From Pseudomonas sp. PD9R (GTDB taxonomy: Bacteria > Pseudomonadota > Gammaproteobacteria > Pseudomonadales > Pseudomonadaceae): a stretch of 64,000 bases of DNA. Both the position numbers and the translations under genes were made by a program. Below are positions 17,794 through 26,460 of this stretch, piece by piece. The notes under the pieces are model-generated. The model did not search any database. It had not been told where the DNA came from and worked only from the letters and a program-made list of their open reading frames with translations. How positions within the stretch are numbered: the first letter of the stretch is position 1; each line of letters opens with the position of its first letter. The stretch spans positions 451,400 to 515,399 of the forward strand of contig NZ_JAHTMR010000001.1 in NCBI RefSeq assembly GCF_019200975.1, in the 5' to 3' direction.

Positions 17794-18471
17794 ATGAAAA
17801 TCCTGATGGTTTTAACGTCCCACGATCAATTGGGTAACACTGGCAAGAAAACCGGTTTCTGGCTCGAAGAATTCGCCGCGCCCTATTTCGCTTTCAAGGA
17901 CGCGGGCGCGCAATTGACCCTGGCCTCGCCAAAGGGCGGCCAGCCACCACTGGACCCGAAAAGCGATGAACCCGACGCACAGACCGAAGCCACCGAGCGT
18001 TTCCGCAAAGACCCTGCCGCCCAGTCCGCACTCGCTTCGACTGTCCTGCTCAACTCAGTGAAGGCCGATGATTACGACGGAGTTTTCTATCCAGGTGGTC
18101 ATGGCCCGCTCTGGGACCTTGCCGAAGACAAGCATTCAATCGCACTGATTGAAGCGTTTTACAGCGCAGGTAAACCGGTCGCAGCCGTCTGCCATGCGCC
18201 GGGCGTATTGCGTCATGTCAAAGGCTCAGACGGCCAGCCGTTGGTGAAAGGCAAGAAGGTGACGGGGTTCACCAACAGCGAAGAGGAAGCGGTGCAGTTG
18301 ACCCATGTCGTACCGTTTCTGGTGGAGGACGAGCTCAAGGCCAAGGGCGGGATTTATTCCAAGGGGCCTGACTGGGCGAGTTACGTGCTTACCGATGGAT
18401 TGTTGCTGACCGGACAGAATCCGGCGTCGTCGCAAGCTGCGGCCGAGGCGTTATTGGCGAAGTTGAAATAG
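17794..18471 (+). CDS. DJ-1/PfpI-type glutamine-amidotransferase-like protein (Hsp31-like)
   Basis: 225 residues. Nucleophile elbow AAVCHAPGVL with Cys and an adjacent His, glutamate of the GVFYPGGHGPLWDL strand region, and the early motif SHDQLGNTGKKTGFWLEE that is typical of the Hsp31/HchA-like or YDR533C branch. Family members act as glyoxalase III or deglycation/chaperone-type stress enzymes in the cytoplasm. An upstream palindrome suggests control by a dedicated regulator. It is followed by a REP pair. Exact substrate cannot be read from sequence. Confidence 0.9.
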   Translation: MKILMVLTSHDQLGNTGKKTGFWLEEFAAPYFAFKDAGAQLTLASPKGGQPPLDPKSDEPDAQTEATERFRKDPAAQSALASTVLLNSVKADDYDGVFYPGGHGPLWDLAEDKHSIALIEAFYSAGKPVAAVCHAPGVLRHVKGSDGQPLVKGKKVTGFTNSEEEAVQLTHVVPFLVEDELKAKGGIYSKGPDWASYVLTDGLLLTGQNPASSQAAAEALLAKLK

Positions 18472-18475
18472 AAAA

Positions 18476-18550
18476 ATCAAAAGATCGCAGCCTGCGGCAG
18501 CTCCTACACATATCCCTGTAGGAGCTGCCGCAGGCTGCGATTTTTTTTTA
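18476..18550. repeat. REP pair, divergent arms
   Basis: ATCAAAAGATCGCAGCC...GCTCCTACA followed by TGTAGGAGCTGCCGC...GCGATTTTTT, between two convergent genes. The T-run in the second arm may let it act as a terminator. Confidence 0.93.
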
Positions 18551-18563
18551 GCGTTCTTGATGA

Positions 18564-19943
18564 TTACTTGTTCAGCGCTGCAAAACATTGCTCGATCGAG
18601 CGCCGCTGTGTCTCGGCATACAACGCCAGCTCGTCAATGGTCGCACGCCCCAGGGCCTGCTCGAACGCTTGCTGGTTGGAGTGCACGCCGTAGTGGGTTT
18701 GCGCCGCGTCCCCCAGGTTTGACTGAAAAATCCCCGCCGCGCTGACCGGCAGAAAATCTTCGTACACCAAGGGTTCAACCCGCAGATAACCGCCGCTGAC
18801 CAGCTCTTCCAGTGTCGAAGTTTTCAGTGCCTGCGCGGCCAGGCCTGTTTCCGTCACAAAGTAGCGAAAGTACGCCAGTCCCTGTTGGCGCATGCCCTCA
18901 TAGGTGTCAGGAAATTCGCTGAAATGCTGCGCCATCAGCGTGTTGTAGCGTGGGGCATTGGCTTCGTTGGGGAAGTCTTTGAGTTCATCCCGGGCGGCAT
19001 TGAGCAAGCGGTCGTAGAGTGCTCGGCCTTTTGGTGTGAGCGCGGCGCCGCGTTGCTCGATTTCACCAAATCGGGCGCTGTGGCTGCCGCGAGTGGCGGA
19101 TTGGTCGGTGAACGCGATCGGTTCGTCGAGCGCCTTGAAACTGGTCTGGCGCAGCAAAATCGGGCACTGGCGGCGGGGTGGACCTTCGATCACCGCTTTA
19201 GGGGTGATGCCATGAGCCGGCATTTGCGCCTGAACGATATCAATGTCCAGCGTACGTGGCGTCAGGTGGTTGATGTGCGGGCCTTTGAACGCCACCACAT
19301 CGGCAATCAGGCGATGCTGATTGCTGAGTTTCTGGTATTGCTCGGCGGTGACGGTGGCGCTGTGGTGCCAGCGGAAAGTTTCCAGTGCCTGCTCGACGAA
19401 GTCTTGGGATTCTTGTTCGGTAAGGCCGCCCTGGGTTTCAGCGCGATCAATCAGCGTAAGTGCTGCCGGGGTGAAGATCGAACGCTTGTCCAATACCGAT
19501 TGGGCGAACGCCCGCAGTTCCAGGTCTTCGACCAGTTCCAGGCGCAACAGCGAGGTGAATACGCGGAACGGACTGACTTGAAGGGCGGTTTCATGCACGG
19601 CCCGAAACGCGGTGGAATGCACCGGCACTCCGGCTGGCGTCAGATCGTAATAGCCCACTGGCTGCATGCCCATGACGGCGAACAAACGCGCCAGAGTCGC
19701 AAGCTCAGCGGCTGTGCCGACGCGAATCGCGCCATGGCGCTCCAGGTCCAGGCGTTCGATTTCGCCTGTGCTGTTGAGCTGTCGGGCCACTTGCGGATCG
19801 CTCTCCAGCACGTGGCGGTTGGTTTGTTCCACCAGTTCCATCAGCGCGCCGTACAGCGGCACTTCTTCGCGGTACATGTCGGACATCGCCTTGGAAAAGC
19901 GTTGGCGAATCAGGTCGGGGCTGACGAAGTTCGGGTGATTCAT
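18564..19943 (-). CDS. hglS: 2-oxoadipate dioxygenase/decarboxylase, DUF1338 family
   Basis: 459 residues from ATG 19943 (AGGA upstream; an in-frame ATG at 19976 adds 11 non-conserved residues). With this start, His70, Arg74, His226 and Glu294 fall exactly at the metal- and substrate-binding positions described for HglS of P. putida (motifs ERHGAIR, GPHINHLTPR, RFGEIEQRG). HglS is an iron(II)-dependent enzyme that turns 2-oxoadipate into D-2-hydroxyglutarate in the D-lysine catabolic route. It is transcribed alone, convergent to the PfpI-like gene. No other D-lysine gene is adjacent. Confidence 0.93.
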   Translation of the reverse strand: MNHPNFVSPDLIRQRFSKAMSDMYREEVPLYGALMELVEQTNRHVLESDPQVARQLNSTGEIERLDLERHGAIRVGTAAELATLARLFAVMGMQPVGYYDLTPAGVPVHSTAFRAVHETALQVSPFRVFTSLLRLELVEDLELRAFAQSVLDKRSIFTPAALTLIDRAETQGGLTEQESQDFVEQALETFRWHHSATVTAEQYQKLSNQHRLIADVVAFKGPHINHLTPRTLDIDIVQAQMPAHGITPKAVIEGPPRRQCPILLRQTSFKALDEPIAFTDQSATRGSHSARFGEIEQRGAALTPKGRALYDRLLNAARDELKDFPNEANAPRYNTLMAQHFSEFPDTYEGMRQQGLAYFRYFVTETGLAAQALKTSTLEELVSGGYLRVEPLVYEDFLPVSAAGIFQSNLGDAAQTHYGVHSNQQAFEQALGRATIDELALYAETQRRSIEQCFAALNK

Positions 19944-20047
19944 GAACAGGATTCCTGGCGCGGTGACGTTAGGCAAAAGATCGCAGCCTTCAGCGTCGCC
20001 GACAAACGAAGTTTCTGACGAACTTCATTCTGCAAAGGACTGCTGGT

Positions 20048-21004
20048 TCAATGCAGTCGTTGATCCTGAGGGCTTTCCGAGCGCAGCGATGCCAAAAATT
20101 CCCGATACAGGCGTGCTGATCCGGCAGGCGCTTCGACCATCGGCATATGGCCGATACCTTCCCAGACTTCCACCCGAAGATTGGCCAGGCCTTTGCTCCA
20201 GATGGCCACGCTGCTGACATCGATCAGGCGATCCTTGCGCCCCCACAACAACAGCGCCGGTGCCGTGATGGCCGACAGTTTGGGTTCCATAGGCGGGCTG
20301 GCGCGAAAATCGCGGAAAATCTCCTCCAGCTCATCGCGCGACTGTTCATAGCGGTGGGCGACGGCGTCCAGCACCACTCGCGGTATCCACGGCGGGTCAG
20401 CCATGGTCATGGCGTAGAAATATTTGAATTCTTCCCGTGAGTTAATCAAAAACGGGTTGTGACCCTTGGCCAGGTGCCGCTCCAGATCGCTGGGCTCGGG
20501 AGCGGTGACGCCCGCCGGGTCGAACAGGGCGACTGATGCAATGCGCTCCGGATAGGTGGCCGCCAGCCATGCTGCGATGTAGCCGCCCATCGAGTTGCCG
20601 ATCACATGGACCTTGTCGACCCCGCAGACATCAAGCAACTGAATCATCCGCTTGGCTTGCAGCGCGATGTCATAGCCGCCGCCCGCCTTGAAGCCGGTTT
20701 CGCCATGGCCGGCAATGTCAGGGATGATCACCCGGTAATTGCCGACAAAATGCCGGGCAAAGCGCAACCACAGGTTTTTGTCGGCGCTGAAGCCATGCAG
20801 CATCAAGACATTGCTGGATGCTTCGTACGGCCCGCCTTGCCAGGTCGAGACGGTCATTTCGGAGATGGGCACAACGATCTTGTGCAGCTTGTACAACTTG
20901 GCCTCGGCGGCCGTGCTCAAGTCATAGAGCCAGTAACCGATGGCCGGGTAGCTTAGCCAGCTCCAGGCTGCAAACACCGCGATAGCGACAACCAGTAACA
21001 GCAT
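20048..21004 (-). CDS. Membrane-anchored alpha/beta hydrolase
   Basis: 318 residues from ATG 21004 (AGGAAGA 6 nt upstream). An N-terminal hydrophobic helix (MLLLVVAIAVFAAWSWLSYP) should anchor it. Oxyanion strand LMLHGFSADKNLW, nucleophile elbow GNSMGG, acid in WGRKDRLID and catalytic His in GIGHMPMVEAP are all visible. It starts 22 bp after the stop of the flavin monooxygenase gene and is on the same strand, so the two form an operon; an ester-forming Baeyer-Villiger enzyme plus an esterase is a coherent ketone-breakdown pair. Substrate not known. Confidence 0.9.
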   Translation of the reverse strand: MLLLVVAIAVFAAWSWLSYPAIGYWLYDLSTAAEAKLYKLHKIVVPISEMTVSTWQGGPYEASSNVLMLHGFSADKNLWLRFARHFVGNYRVIIPDIAGHGETGFKAGGGYDIALQAKRMIQLLDVCGVDKVHVIGNSMGGYIAAWLAATYPERIASVALFDPAGVTAPEPSDLERHLAKGHNPFLINSREEFKYFYAMTMADPPWIPRVVLDAVAHRYEQSRDELEEIFRDFRASPPMEPKLSAITAPALLLWGRKDRLIDVSSVAIWSKGLANLRVEVWEGIGHMPMVEAPAGSARLYREFLASLRSESPQDQRLH

Positions 21005-21026
21005 CAGGCGTCTTCCTTCTAACGGA

Positions 21027-22481
21027 TCAGGACAAAATGTGATCGGCGGGTTTCAGGGTTCGGGTCAAGCGGTGAAAGCTGAAACTGAACCCCGGGAACA
21101 TGGCAATCACATGACCGCTCTTGCTTTGATACCAACTGTGGCAGCCACCGGACTTCCACACCGTGCGCTCCATTTCTCTATGGATCATTTCAGTGTAGGT
21201 ACGTTCTGCCTCGGGGCGAACTTCGATGCTGCGCAAACCCTGTGCTTTTAATGTGCGGATGCAGTCGAGGATGTAGTTCATCTGCGATTCGATGATGAAC
21301 AGTGCCGACGTATGGCCAATGCCGGTGTTCGGCCCGGTAACAATAAACAGGTTGGGGAAATCCGGCAGGCTGGTGCCGAGATAGGCGCGTGGATATTGGG
21401 CCCAGACGTCTTTCAGGCGGGTGCCGTTTTTGCCGGTCACCGGGTAGGAAATCACCCCGTCGGTGGCGTCGTAACCGGTGGACCAGACGATCAGATCCAG
21501 GTCGATGTGCTGGCCGTCCTGCATGACGACGCCGGTTTCGTCCAGGGCGGCGATGCCCTGTTCGCGGCTGTGTAGCGTTACGTTGCAGCGGCCCAGGGCC
21601 GGGTAAAGCGTGCTCGACAGAATTACCCGTTTGCAACCGATGGTGTAGTCCGGCGTGAGTTTGCTCCGCAGTTCTGTGTCCGGCACCTGACGTTTGAGGA
21701 AGCGCAAAGCCTGATGCTGAACCATGCGCACGGCCGGTTTCGAGTATTTGAAGGCAATCACCCGGGTTTCGAATTGCCAGTAGATCATCCAGCGCAGCAG
21801 CTTGTAGGCCGGTTTCAGCCCGAGTAACCAGCGCTGGAAGCGGCCAAAGTTGCGATCGGCACGGGGCAACACCCAATGGGGCGTGCGCTGGAACACATGC
21901 AGATGCTCGACGTCCGGGGCTATCGCCGGAATGACCTGAGCCGCACTGGCACCGCTGCCAACGATGGCCACACGTTTTTGCCGGTAGTCGTAGGCGTGAT
22001 CCCAATTGTTCGTGTGAAAAGTCTTGCCCTGAAAGCGTTCCTGGCCTTCGAAGTGTGGGACCACCGGTTGGCTCAGCGGTCCGGTGGCATTGATCAGGAA
22101 CTGCGCGTAGAACGTGCCTTTGCTGGCCGTGTGTATCGCCCAGCGCTTGTTTTCGTCATCCCATTCCACACGTTCGACATTGGCCTCCAGCTCAACCCGG
22201 TCACGCAGGCCGAAATGCTCGACCACATAGCCGGTGTAGCGGTGCAGTTCGGCTTGTTCGGCGAACATCTGCGTCCAGCGATACGGCGCGAAGGACAGCG
22301 AGTAAAGCGGCGAGGGCACGTCGACTGCCGCGCCGGGATAGGTGTTCTGGCACCAGGTGCCACCGAAGAAGTCACGCCGCTCCAGCAGGCGAAAGTCGCT
22401 GATGCCAGCCTTGAGCAAGTTGACCGCCGCACACTGACCACCAAAGCCACTACCAATGATCAACACTTGAAAGGTCTGCAT
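21027..22481 (-). CDS. Flavin-dependent Baeyer-Villiger-type monooxygenase
   Basis: 484 residues, start 22481 with AGGAGG 5 nt upstream. N-terminal FAD Rossmann motif GSGFGGQCAA, then the FxGxxxHxxxW fingerprint as FQGKTFHTNNWDHA (residues about 150-163) and the second Rossmann motif GSGASAAQ for NADPH, followed by DLIVWSTGYDAT. The fingerprint is that of type I Baeyer-Villiger monooxygenases (a Pro is more usual than the final Asp). These use NADPH and O2 to convert ketones to esters or lactones. Adjacent to the hydrolase that could cleave the ester. A P450-like function is excluded. Confidence 0.9.
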   Translation of the reverse strand: MQTFQVLIIGSGFGGQCAAVNLLKAGISDFRLLERRDFFGGTWCQNTYPGAAVDVPSPLYSLSFAPYRWTQMFAEQAELHRYTGYVVEHFGLRDRVELEANVERVEWDDENKRWAIHTASKGTFYAQFLINATGPLSQPVVPHFEGQERFQGKTFHTNNWDHAYDYRQKRVAIVGSGASAAQVIPAIAPDVEHLHVFQRTPHWVLPRADRNFGRFQRWLLGLKPAYKLLRWMIYWQFETRVIAFKYSKPAVRMVQHQALRFLKRQVPDTELRSKLTPDYTIGCKRVILSSTLYPALGRCNVTLHSREQGIAALDETGVVMQDGQHIDLDLIVWSTGYDATDGVISYPVTGKNGTRLKDVWAQYPRAYLGTSLPDFPNLFIVTGPNTGIGHTSALFIIESQMNYILDCIRTLKAQGLRSIEVRPEAERTYTEMIHREMERTVWKSGGCHSWYQSKSGHVIAMFPGFSFSFHRLTRTLKPADHILS

Positions 22482-22554
22482 GGGCCTCCTTTTTTATCGT
22501 TATCGAGCCAACCTTACTTCATATATAGCTGTTTATGCTCTTGTAGGAACGACA

Positions 22555-22618
22555 CTTGCCCGCGAAAAACGATAACGCGGTCGGCCGACGCACCGCGTTG
22601 TCGTTTTTCGCGGGCAAG
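22555..22618. repeat. Long hairpin of a second REP type
   Basis: CTTGCCCGCGAAAAACGATA... pairs with the inverted ...TCGTTTTTCGCGGGCAAG around a 10-bp loop (CGGCCGACGC), with TGTAGGAACGACA left of it. It lies in the gap 22482-22739, between divergent genes. Confidence 0.85.
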
Positions 22619-22739
22619 CCTGATATCACGGTATTAGCCCGCCCGCCGGTGATGGCTATTTAACGTTACCCTGTTAGACTTCGAGCACATACGCAGCCCT
22701 GGTTTTTATCAGGTTCCGTTCTGTGGTGCAGAGGTCCCT

Positions 22740-23813
22740 ATGGGAAAGTTGGGAGGAAAAGGACTTTCATTGGCCAGGAGGCTCTACACGTCACGCATCC
22801 TCGGCCTCGTGCTGGGTTTGTTATGTGTGAGTGTGGCGATGTACCCGCTGAACCCGGCACCTTGGGTCTGGGGGCTCATGCTGTTCAACGGTCTGCTCTG
22901 GCCGCACCTGGCCTACCAGTGGGGCCGCCGGACTCAAGCGCCTTACCACGCCGAACACCGCAACTTGTTGGTCGATGCCTTCATGGGGGGCTTTTGGGTC
23001 GCCGCCATGCAATTCAATCCATTGCCCAGCGCCACCACCATTTCAATGATGGCGATGAACAACGTGGCCATCGGCGGCTTGCGTTTTCTGCTGGCGGGCA
23101 GCGCCGCACAGATTCTCGGGATCGGTGTCGGATGGCTGATTTTCAGACCGCTCTTCATCCCTGAAACCAGTCAGCTCCAGCTCTACGCCTGCTTGCCCCT
23201 GATGTGTTTTTATCCGCTGGCATTGGGCTGGATCTGCTTTCGCCAGGCCCACACCCTTGGCCGGCAGAAGCGTGAACTGCTCGCCCTGAGCCGCACCGAC
23301 AGCCTGACCGGCCTGCTCAACCACGGCGCCTGGAAGGATCAACTGGAAGTCGAGTTCCAGCGCTGCCAACGCCAGCATCAGGGCGGGGCAATTGCGCTGA
23401 TCGACATCGACCATTTCAAAAGCATTAACGACACCTACGGCCATGTGGCGGGTGACATCGTGTTACGGCAACTGAGCAAGATGCTCAAACAGAATTTGCG
23501 GGCTACCGATGTCGCCGGGCGTTACGGTGGCGACGAATTCTGCGTGATCCTTCCGGATTTGCCCCTGAGCAACGCTGCTGCAGCCATGGAAGCGCTGCGT
23601 GATCGTTTCGCCACGCTGGGTTACGAGCAAAACCCTGCGTTGAAAGTCAGCCTGAGTATTGGTCTGGCTGCCTTCAATGCCTCCCATACCGACGCCACCC
23701 TGTGGCTCAACGACGCTGACCAGGCGTTGTATGAGGCCAAGACCAGCGGTCGCAATCGGGTGATCTGCTGTGGTGATGGCCGGCCGTATCACGAACTGCT
23801 CGATTCGGTCTGA
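22740..23813 (+). CDS. MASE2-GGDEF diguanylate cyclase
   Basis: 357 residues. Residues 1 to about 175 hold a MASE2-type membrane sensor with several transmembrane helices (LGLVLGLLCVSVAMYPL, GLMLFNGLLWPHLAYQWGRR and more). The GGDEF domain follows (DSLTGLLNHGAW, DIDHFKSINDTYGH, GRYGGDEF intact). An RxxD inhibitory site (RATD) lies five residues before GGDEF, so product inhibition by c-di-GMP is expected. This is the AdrA/DgcC layout. It is transcribed alone. Signal sensed by MASE2 is unknown. Confidence 0.94.
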   Translation: MGKLGGKGLSLARRLYTSRILGLVLGLLCVSVAMYPLNPAPWVWGLMLFNGLLWPHLAYQWGRRTQAPYHAEHRNLLVDAFMGGFWVAAMQFNPLPSATTISMMAMNNVAIGGLRFLLAGSAAQILGIGVGWLIFRPLFIPETSQLQLYACLPLMCFYPLALGWICFRQAHTLGRQKRELLALSRTDSLTGLLNHGAWKDQLEVEFQRCQRQHQGGAIALIDIDHFKSINDTYGHVAGDIVLRQLSKMLKQNLRATDVAGRYGGDEFCVILPDLPLSNAAAAMEALRDRFATLGYEQNPALKVSLSIGLAAFNASHTDATLWLNDADQALYEAKTSGRNRVICCGDGRPYHELLDSV

Positions 23814-23839
23814 CCTTTAGCGAATGTCTCTGTTGGTTT

Positions 23840-24240
23840 GGGGTTGTTTGCTTGCTTGCTTGCTTGCTTGCGAAGGCGGCCTTCGGGCCGACCTGGTCCT
23901 TGCTGGTGGTGTACATATCCGGTGCTGCGGTAACGGCGGCTTATGGTTTCGCCCTTACGGCGACTCCCTTTGGCAAACGCCCCAAAGGAAGCAAAGGTCT
24001 CGCCCCTTGCGTCCGGCCCCTCGCTAGGGCTCGGCGTTCCTTCGCTGCGGTATCCATCCGGGGACACTGCCCTCCGGTCGGCTTCGCTTCGACCTACATG
24101 CAGCGTGTTCGACTGCGTCGAACGGCGCTTTGCGCCACTCCCCGGATGAACACCTCCACTCAGCCTCCCGAGGGGGCGGGTGGATCAAGAGCTGAAGGCG
24201 AGCTAACGCTCGGCCTGATGACTGGTGAAAGGCGAAAGCG
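23840..24240. repeat. About 400-bp recurrent Pseudomonas-type structured element with (CTTG)5
   Basis: No supported gene lies in 23814-24358. The stretch begins with five tandem CTTG units (23851-23870), then dense short inverted repeats such as GAAGGCGGCCTTCGGGCC and CGTTCGACTGCGTCGAACG-like arms. Both strands show long open frames of unlikely composition. I recall this sequence type as a repeated element in P. fluorescens genomes that is often mis-annotated as small proteins. Boundaries are approximate. A single REP arm follows. Confidence 0.6.
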
Positions 24241-24248
24241 GTTCCCCC

Positions 24249-24284
24249 TGTAGGAGCCGCCGAAGGCTCCGATCTTTTGATCTT
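24249..24284 (+). repeat. Single REP arm
   Basis: TGTAGGAGCCGCCGAAGGCT followed by CCGATCTTTTGATCTT; no inverted partner nearby. Confidence 0.9.
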
Positions 24285-24358
24285 TGCGTCCTGACAGCCG
24301 ACCAAAATTCAGCGGATACACCCGGCGTCCTGTAGGCGCTTGGCTTGCCCGTTACCCA

Positions 24359-25228
24359 TTACTCTTTGACGTGCATGAACTCTTCCGCCCAACGAATATA
24401 TTCCGCCGGCTGCGTATAGGTGTGAGTCAATTCCGTCGCACTCAGGTCAGCGGCCTGGGTGAAGATCTGTCGTTGCTCGCGCAGGCTGTCATAGGTCGCC
24501 TTGATTGCGGCGAAGTAGGCACCGTGGCCGTCGATGACGACGCGCACGCCCAGTTCGGCCAGGCGTTTGTCATCACGCAACAGCGGATTACCGTAGGTCA
24601 CCAGCATCAACGGCACATTCAAATGCTCGGCGATCTGTTCCAGATGGTCGAAATCCTTCACGCCCACCATGCAGATCCCGTCGGCGCCAGCGGCCTGGTA
24701 TTGCTTGGTCCGGCTGATGATTTCCTGAACCGGAAGAATGCCTGCGTGGGTGCGGGCGATGATTGCCATTTCCGAATCGCAGCGGGCTTCCAGTGCCGCG
24801 CGAATTTTGCCTACGCCTTCGGCAACGGTGATCAGGTCCGTGGACTTTCGGCCGAACTGGGCGGGCAGCAATGTGTCTTCGATGGTCAAGGCGGCAACGC
24901 CGGCACGTTCGAGTTCGACGATGGTGCGCATGACATTAAGCGCATTGCCATAGCCATGGTCGGCGTCGGCAATCACTGGCAGTTGGGCGACACGGCCGAT
25001 GCGGGTGGCCTGTTCGGCGAATTCGCTGAGGGTGATCAAGGCAAAGTCAGGCGCGCCCAGCACCTGCAATGAAGCCACCGAACCACCGAGAATGCCCACT
25101 TCAAACCCCAGGTCGGCGGCAATGCGTGCCGACATCGGGTCAAAGACCGACGCTGTGTGATAGCAGGTTTTGGAAGCGAACAGTTGGCGAAAATTGCGGC
25201 GCAAATCTTGATGAGAAAGCCTGGACAT
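24359..25228 (-). CDS. PEP mutase/isocitrate lyase family protein, probable oxaloacetate decarboxylase
   Basis: 289 residues. The barrel motif [17 protein letters not shown] with acidic metal ligands, the early [21 protein letters not shown] loop and AIIARTHAG match the PA4872 branch of the superfamily, shown to decarboxylate oxaloacetate to pyruvate with Mg2+. The active-site loop lacks the KxCGH cysteine motif of isocitrate lyases, so a lyase on isocitrate or methylisocitrate is unlikely. It lies 148 bp downstream of the aruG gene on the same strand; co-transcription is possible but not shown. Confidence 0.85.
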   Translation of the reverse strand: MSRLSHQDLRRNFRQLFASKTCYHTASVFDPMSARIAADLGFEVGILGGSVASLQVLGAPDFALITLSEFAEQATRIGRVAQLPVIADADHGYGNALNVMRTIVELERAGVAALTIEDTLLPAQFGRKSTDLITVAEGVGKIRAALEARCDSEMAIIARTHAGILPVQEIISRTKQYQAAGADGICMVGVKDFDHLEQIAEHLNVPLMLVTYGNPLLRDDKRLAELGVRVVIDGHGAYFAAIKATYDSLREQRQIFTQAADLSATELTHTYTQPAEYIRWAEEFMHVKE

Positions 25229-25376
25229 ATGAGTTCCACCAATGGAAATGGAAGGGCTTGAGCAAAAGTGTCAACGCCGAAGATGTAAAAGGCTATCACG
25301 GAGGCGGGTCTAGAATGATGACGAATTTGCAGAGTGTTGCTGATTGGCTCCGAATATTTGGCGAGCCGGCAAGCGA

Positions 25377-26411
25377 TTACGCGGCCACGGCCTGCTGCAG
25401 TTGATTGTGCAGCAGTACTGCGCGTACCGAGTCGCCGGGTTGAAGTTGCAGCCGTTTGGCGGTGAGGCGGTCGACGATGAGGCTGTTGCCCACCTGCCGT
25501 GCCGGGGTGGCGGTGAGGCGGCAGTTTTCCAGGCGGCGGTTGTGGATCAGCCATACGGGTGCCAAGTCGTCCGGGGGGCCGATAGTCAGTTCGAGTAGCT
25601 GGCTGTTGCGCACGGTACGTATGCCCGAAACCGGGGCCTCGATCACGGGGCCAGCGTCGAAGATATCGATGTAGCCCTTGTGGGCAAAACCCTCGGCAGT
25701 GAGGATTTTCAGGGCTGGCTCGGTATTGGGATGAGGTTTGCCAATCACCGCCTGGGCCTGTTCGGTGAGCAGGCAGGTGTACAGCGGTTGCCGTGGCATC
25801 AGTTCAGCGATGAATGATTTGCTGCCCAATCCCGACAAGTGATCGGCATGCTGGAAATCCATCTTGAAAAAATGCCGGCCAACGCTGTCCCAAAAGGGGG
25901 AGCAGCCCTGTTCGTCGGCACTGCCGCGCAGTTCGGCGATCAGTTTGTCGCCGAACAGATGCGGAAACTCTGCCACGAACAACAAACGTCCAAGGGAGAG
26001 CAATCGACCGTGATTGTCCTGGCGTTGATCGGGGCGCAGGAACAGCGAACAAAGTTCCGACTGGCCGGTCATTTCATTGTTCAGGAACAAGGTCGGAATG
26101 TGCCGCTGGATACCCAGATCAGCTGACGAGCTCACCGTCAGCCCGACCCGATAGTTGTACCAGGGCTCGCGCAGTCCAACGGCTCCGATCAGGGCGCTGA
26201 CGCCCACCACTTGCTGATCGTCGTCTTCAAGCACGAACAGGTAATCGGCATCGGCGCGCTCAACCTGTTCTGCGAAGGTCCTTTTTGCCCAGCGCAAACG
26301 GTGGATCAGGCGTTCTTCGTTGGCCGGCAGCGAGCTCAATCCGCGACCTGCCCGCCGAACCAGTGCGAGCAGGGCGGGCAGGTCGGTGACCTGTACCGGA
26401 CGAACAATCAT
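25377..26411 (-). CDS. aruG: Arginine N-succinyltransferase, beta-type subunit
   Basis: 344 residues, ATG 26411 with AAAGGAG 8 nt upstream. The AstA fold is clear: MIVRPVQVTDLPALLALVRRAG, FLRPDQR, GRLLSLGRLLFVAEFPHLFG, FWDSVGRHFFKMDF, ELMPRQPLYTCLL and EGFAHKGYIDIFDAGP. The enzyme transfers succinyl from succinyl-CoA to arginine (and ornithine), first step of the AST pathway; in Pseudomonas it is a heteromer of AruF and AruG. It follows aruF by 49 bp. The other AST genes (aruC, D, B, E) are not next to it, so this may be a second copy of the pair. Confidence 0.9.
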   Translation of the reverse strand: MIVRPVQVTDLPALLALVRRAGRGLSSLPANEERLIHRLRWAKRTFAEQVERADADYLFVLEDDDQQVVGVSALIGAVGLREPWYNYRVGLTVSSSADLGIQRHIPTLFLNNEMTGQSELCSLFLRPDQRQDNHGRLLSLGRLLFVAEFPHLFGDKLIAELRGSADEQGCSPFWDSVGRHFFKMDFQHADHLSGLGSKSFIAELMPRQPLYTCLLTEQAQAVIGKPHPNTEPALKILTAEGFAHKGYIDIFDAGPVIEAPVSGIRTVRNSQLLELTIGPPDDLAPVWLIHNRRLENCRLTATPARQVGNSLIVDRLTAKRLQLQPGDSVRAVLLHNQLQQAVAA

Positions 26412-26460
26412 GCTGTAGCTCCTTTTGCTCGCCAACTGTGGCGCGGTCGTCGGTTGATGC

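Noticed and set aside
23789..24253. Open frames on both strands of the repeat after the diguanylate cyclase gene
   Set aside because: Frames come from a structured repeat that is probably noncoding; no ribosome sites or known protein.
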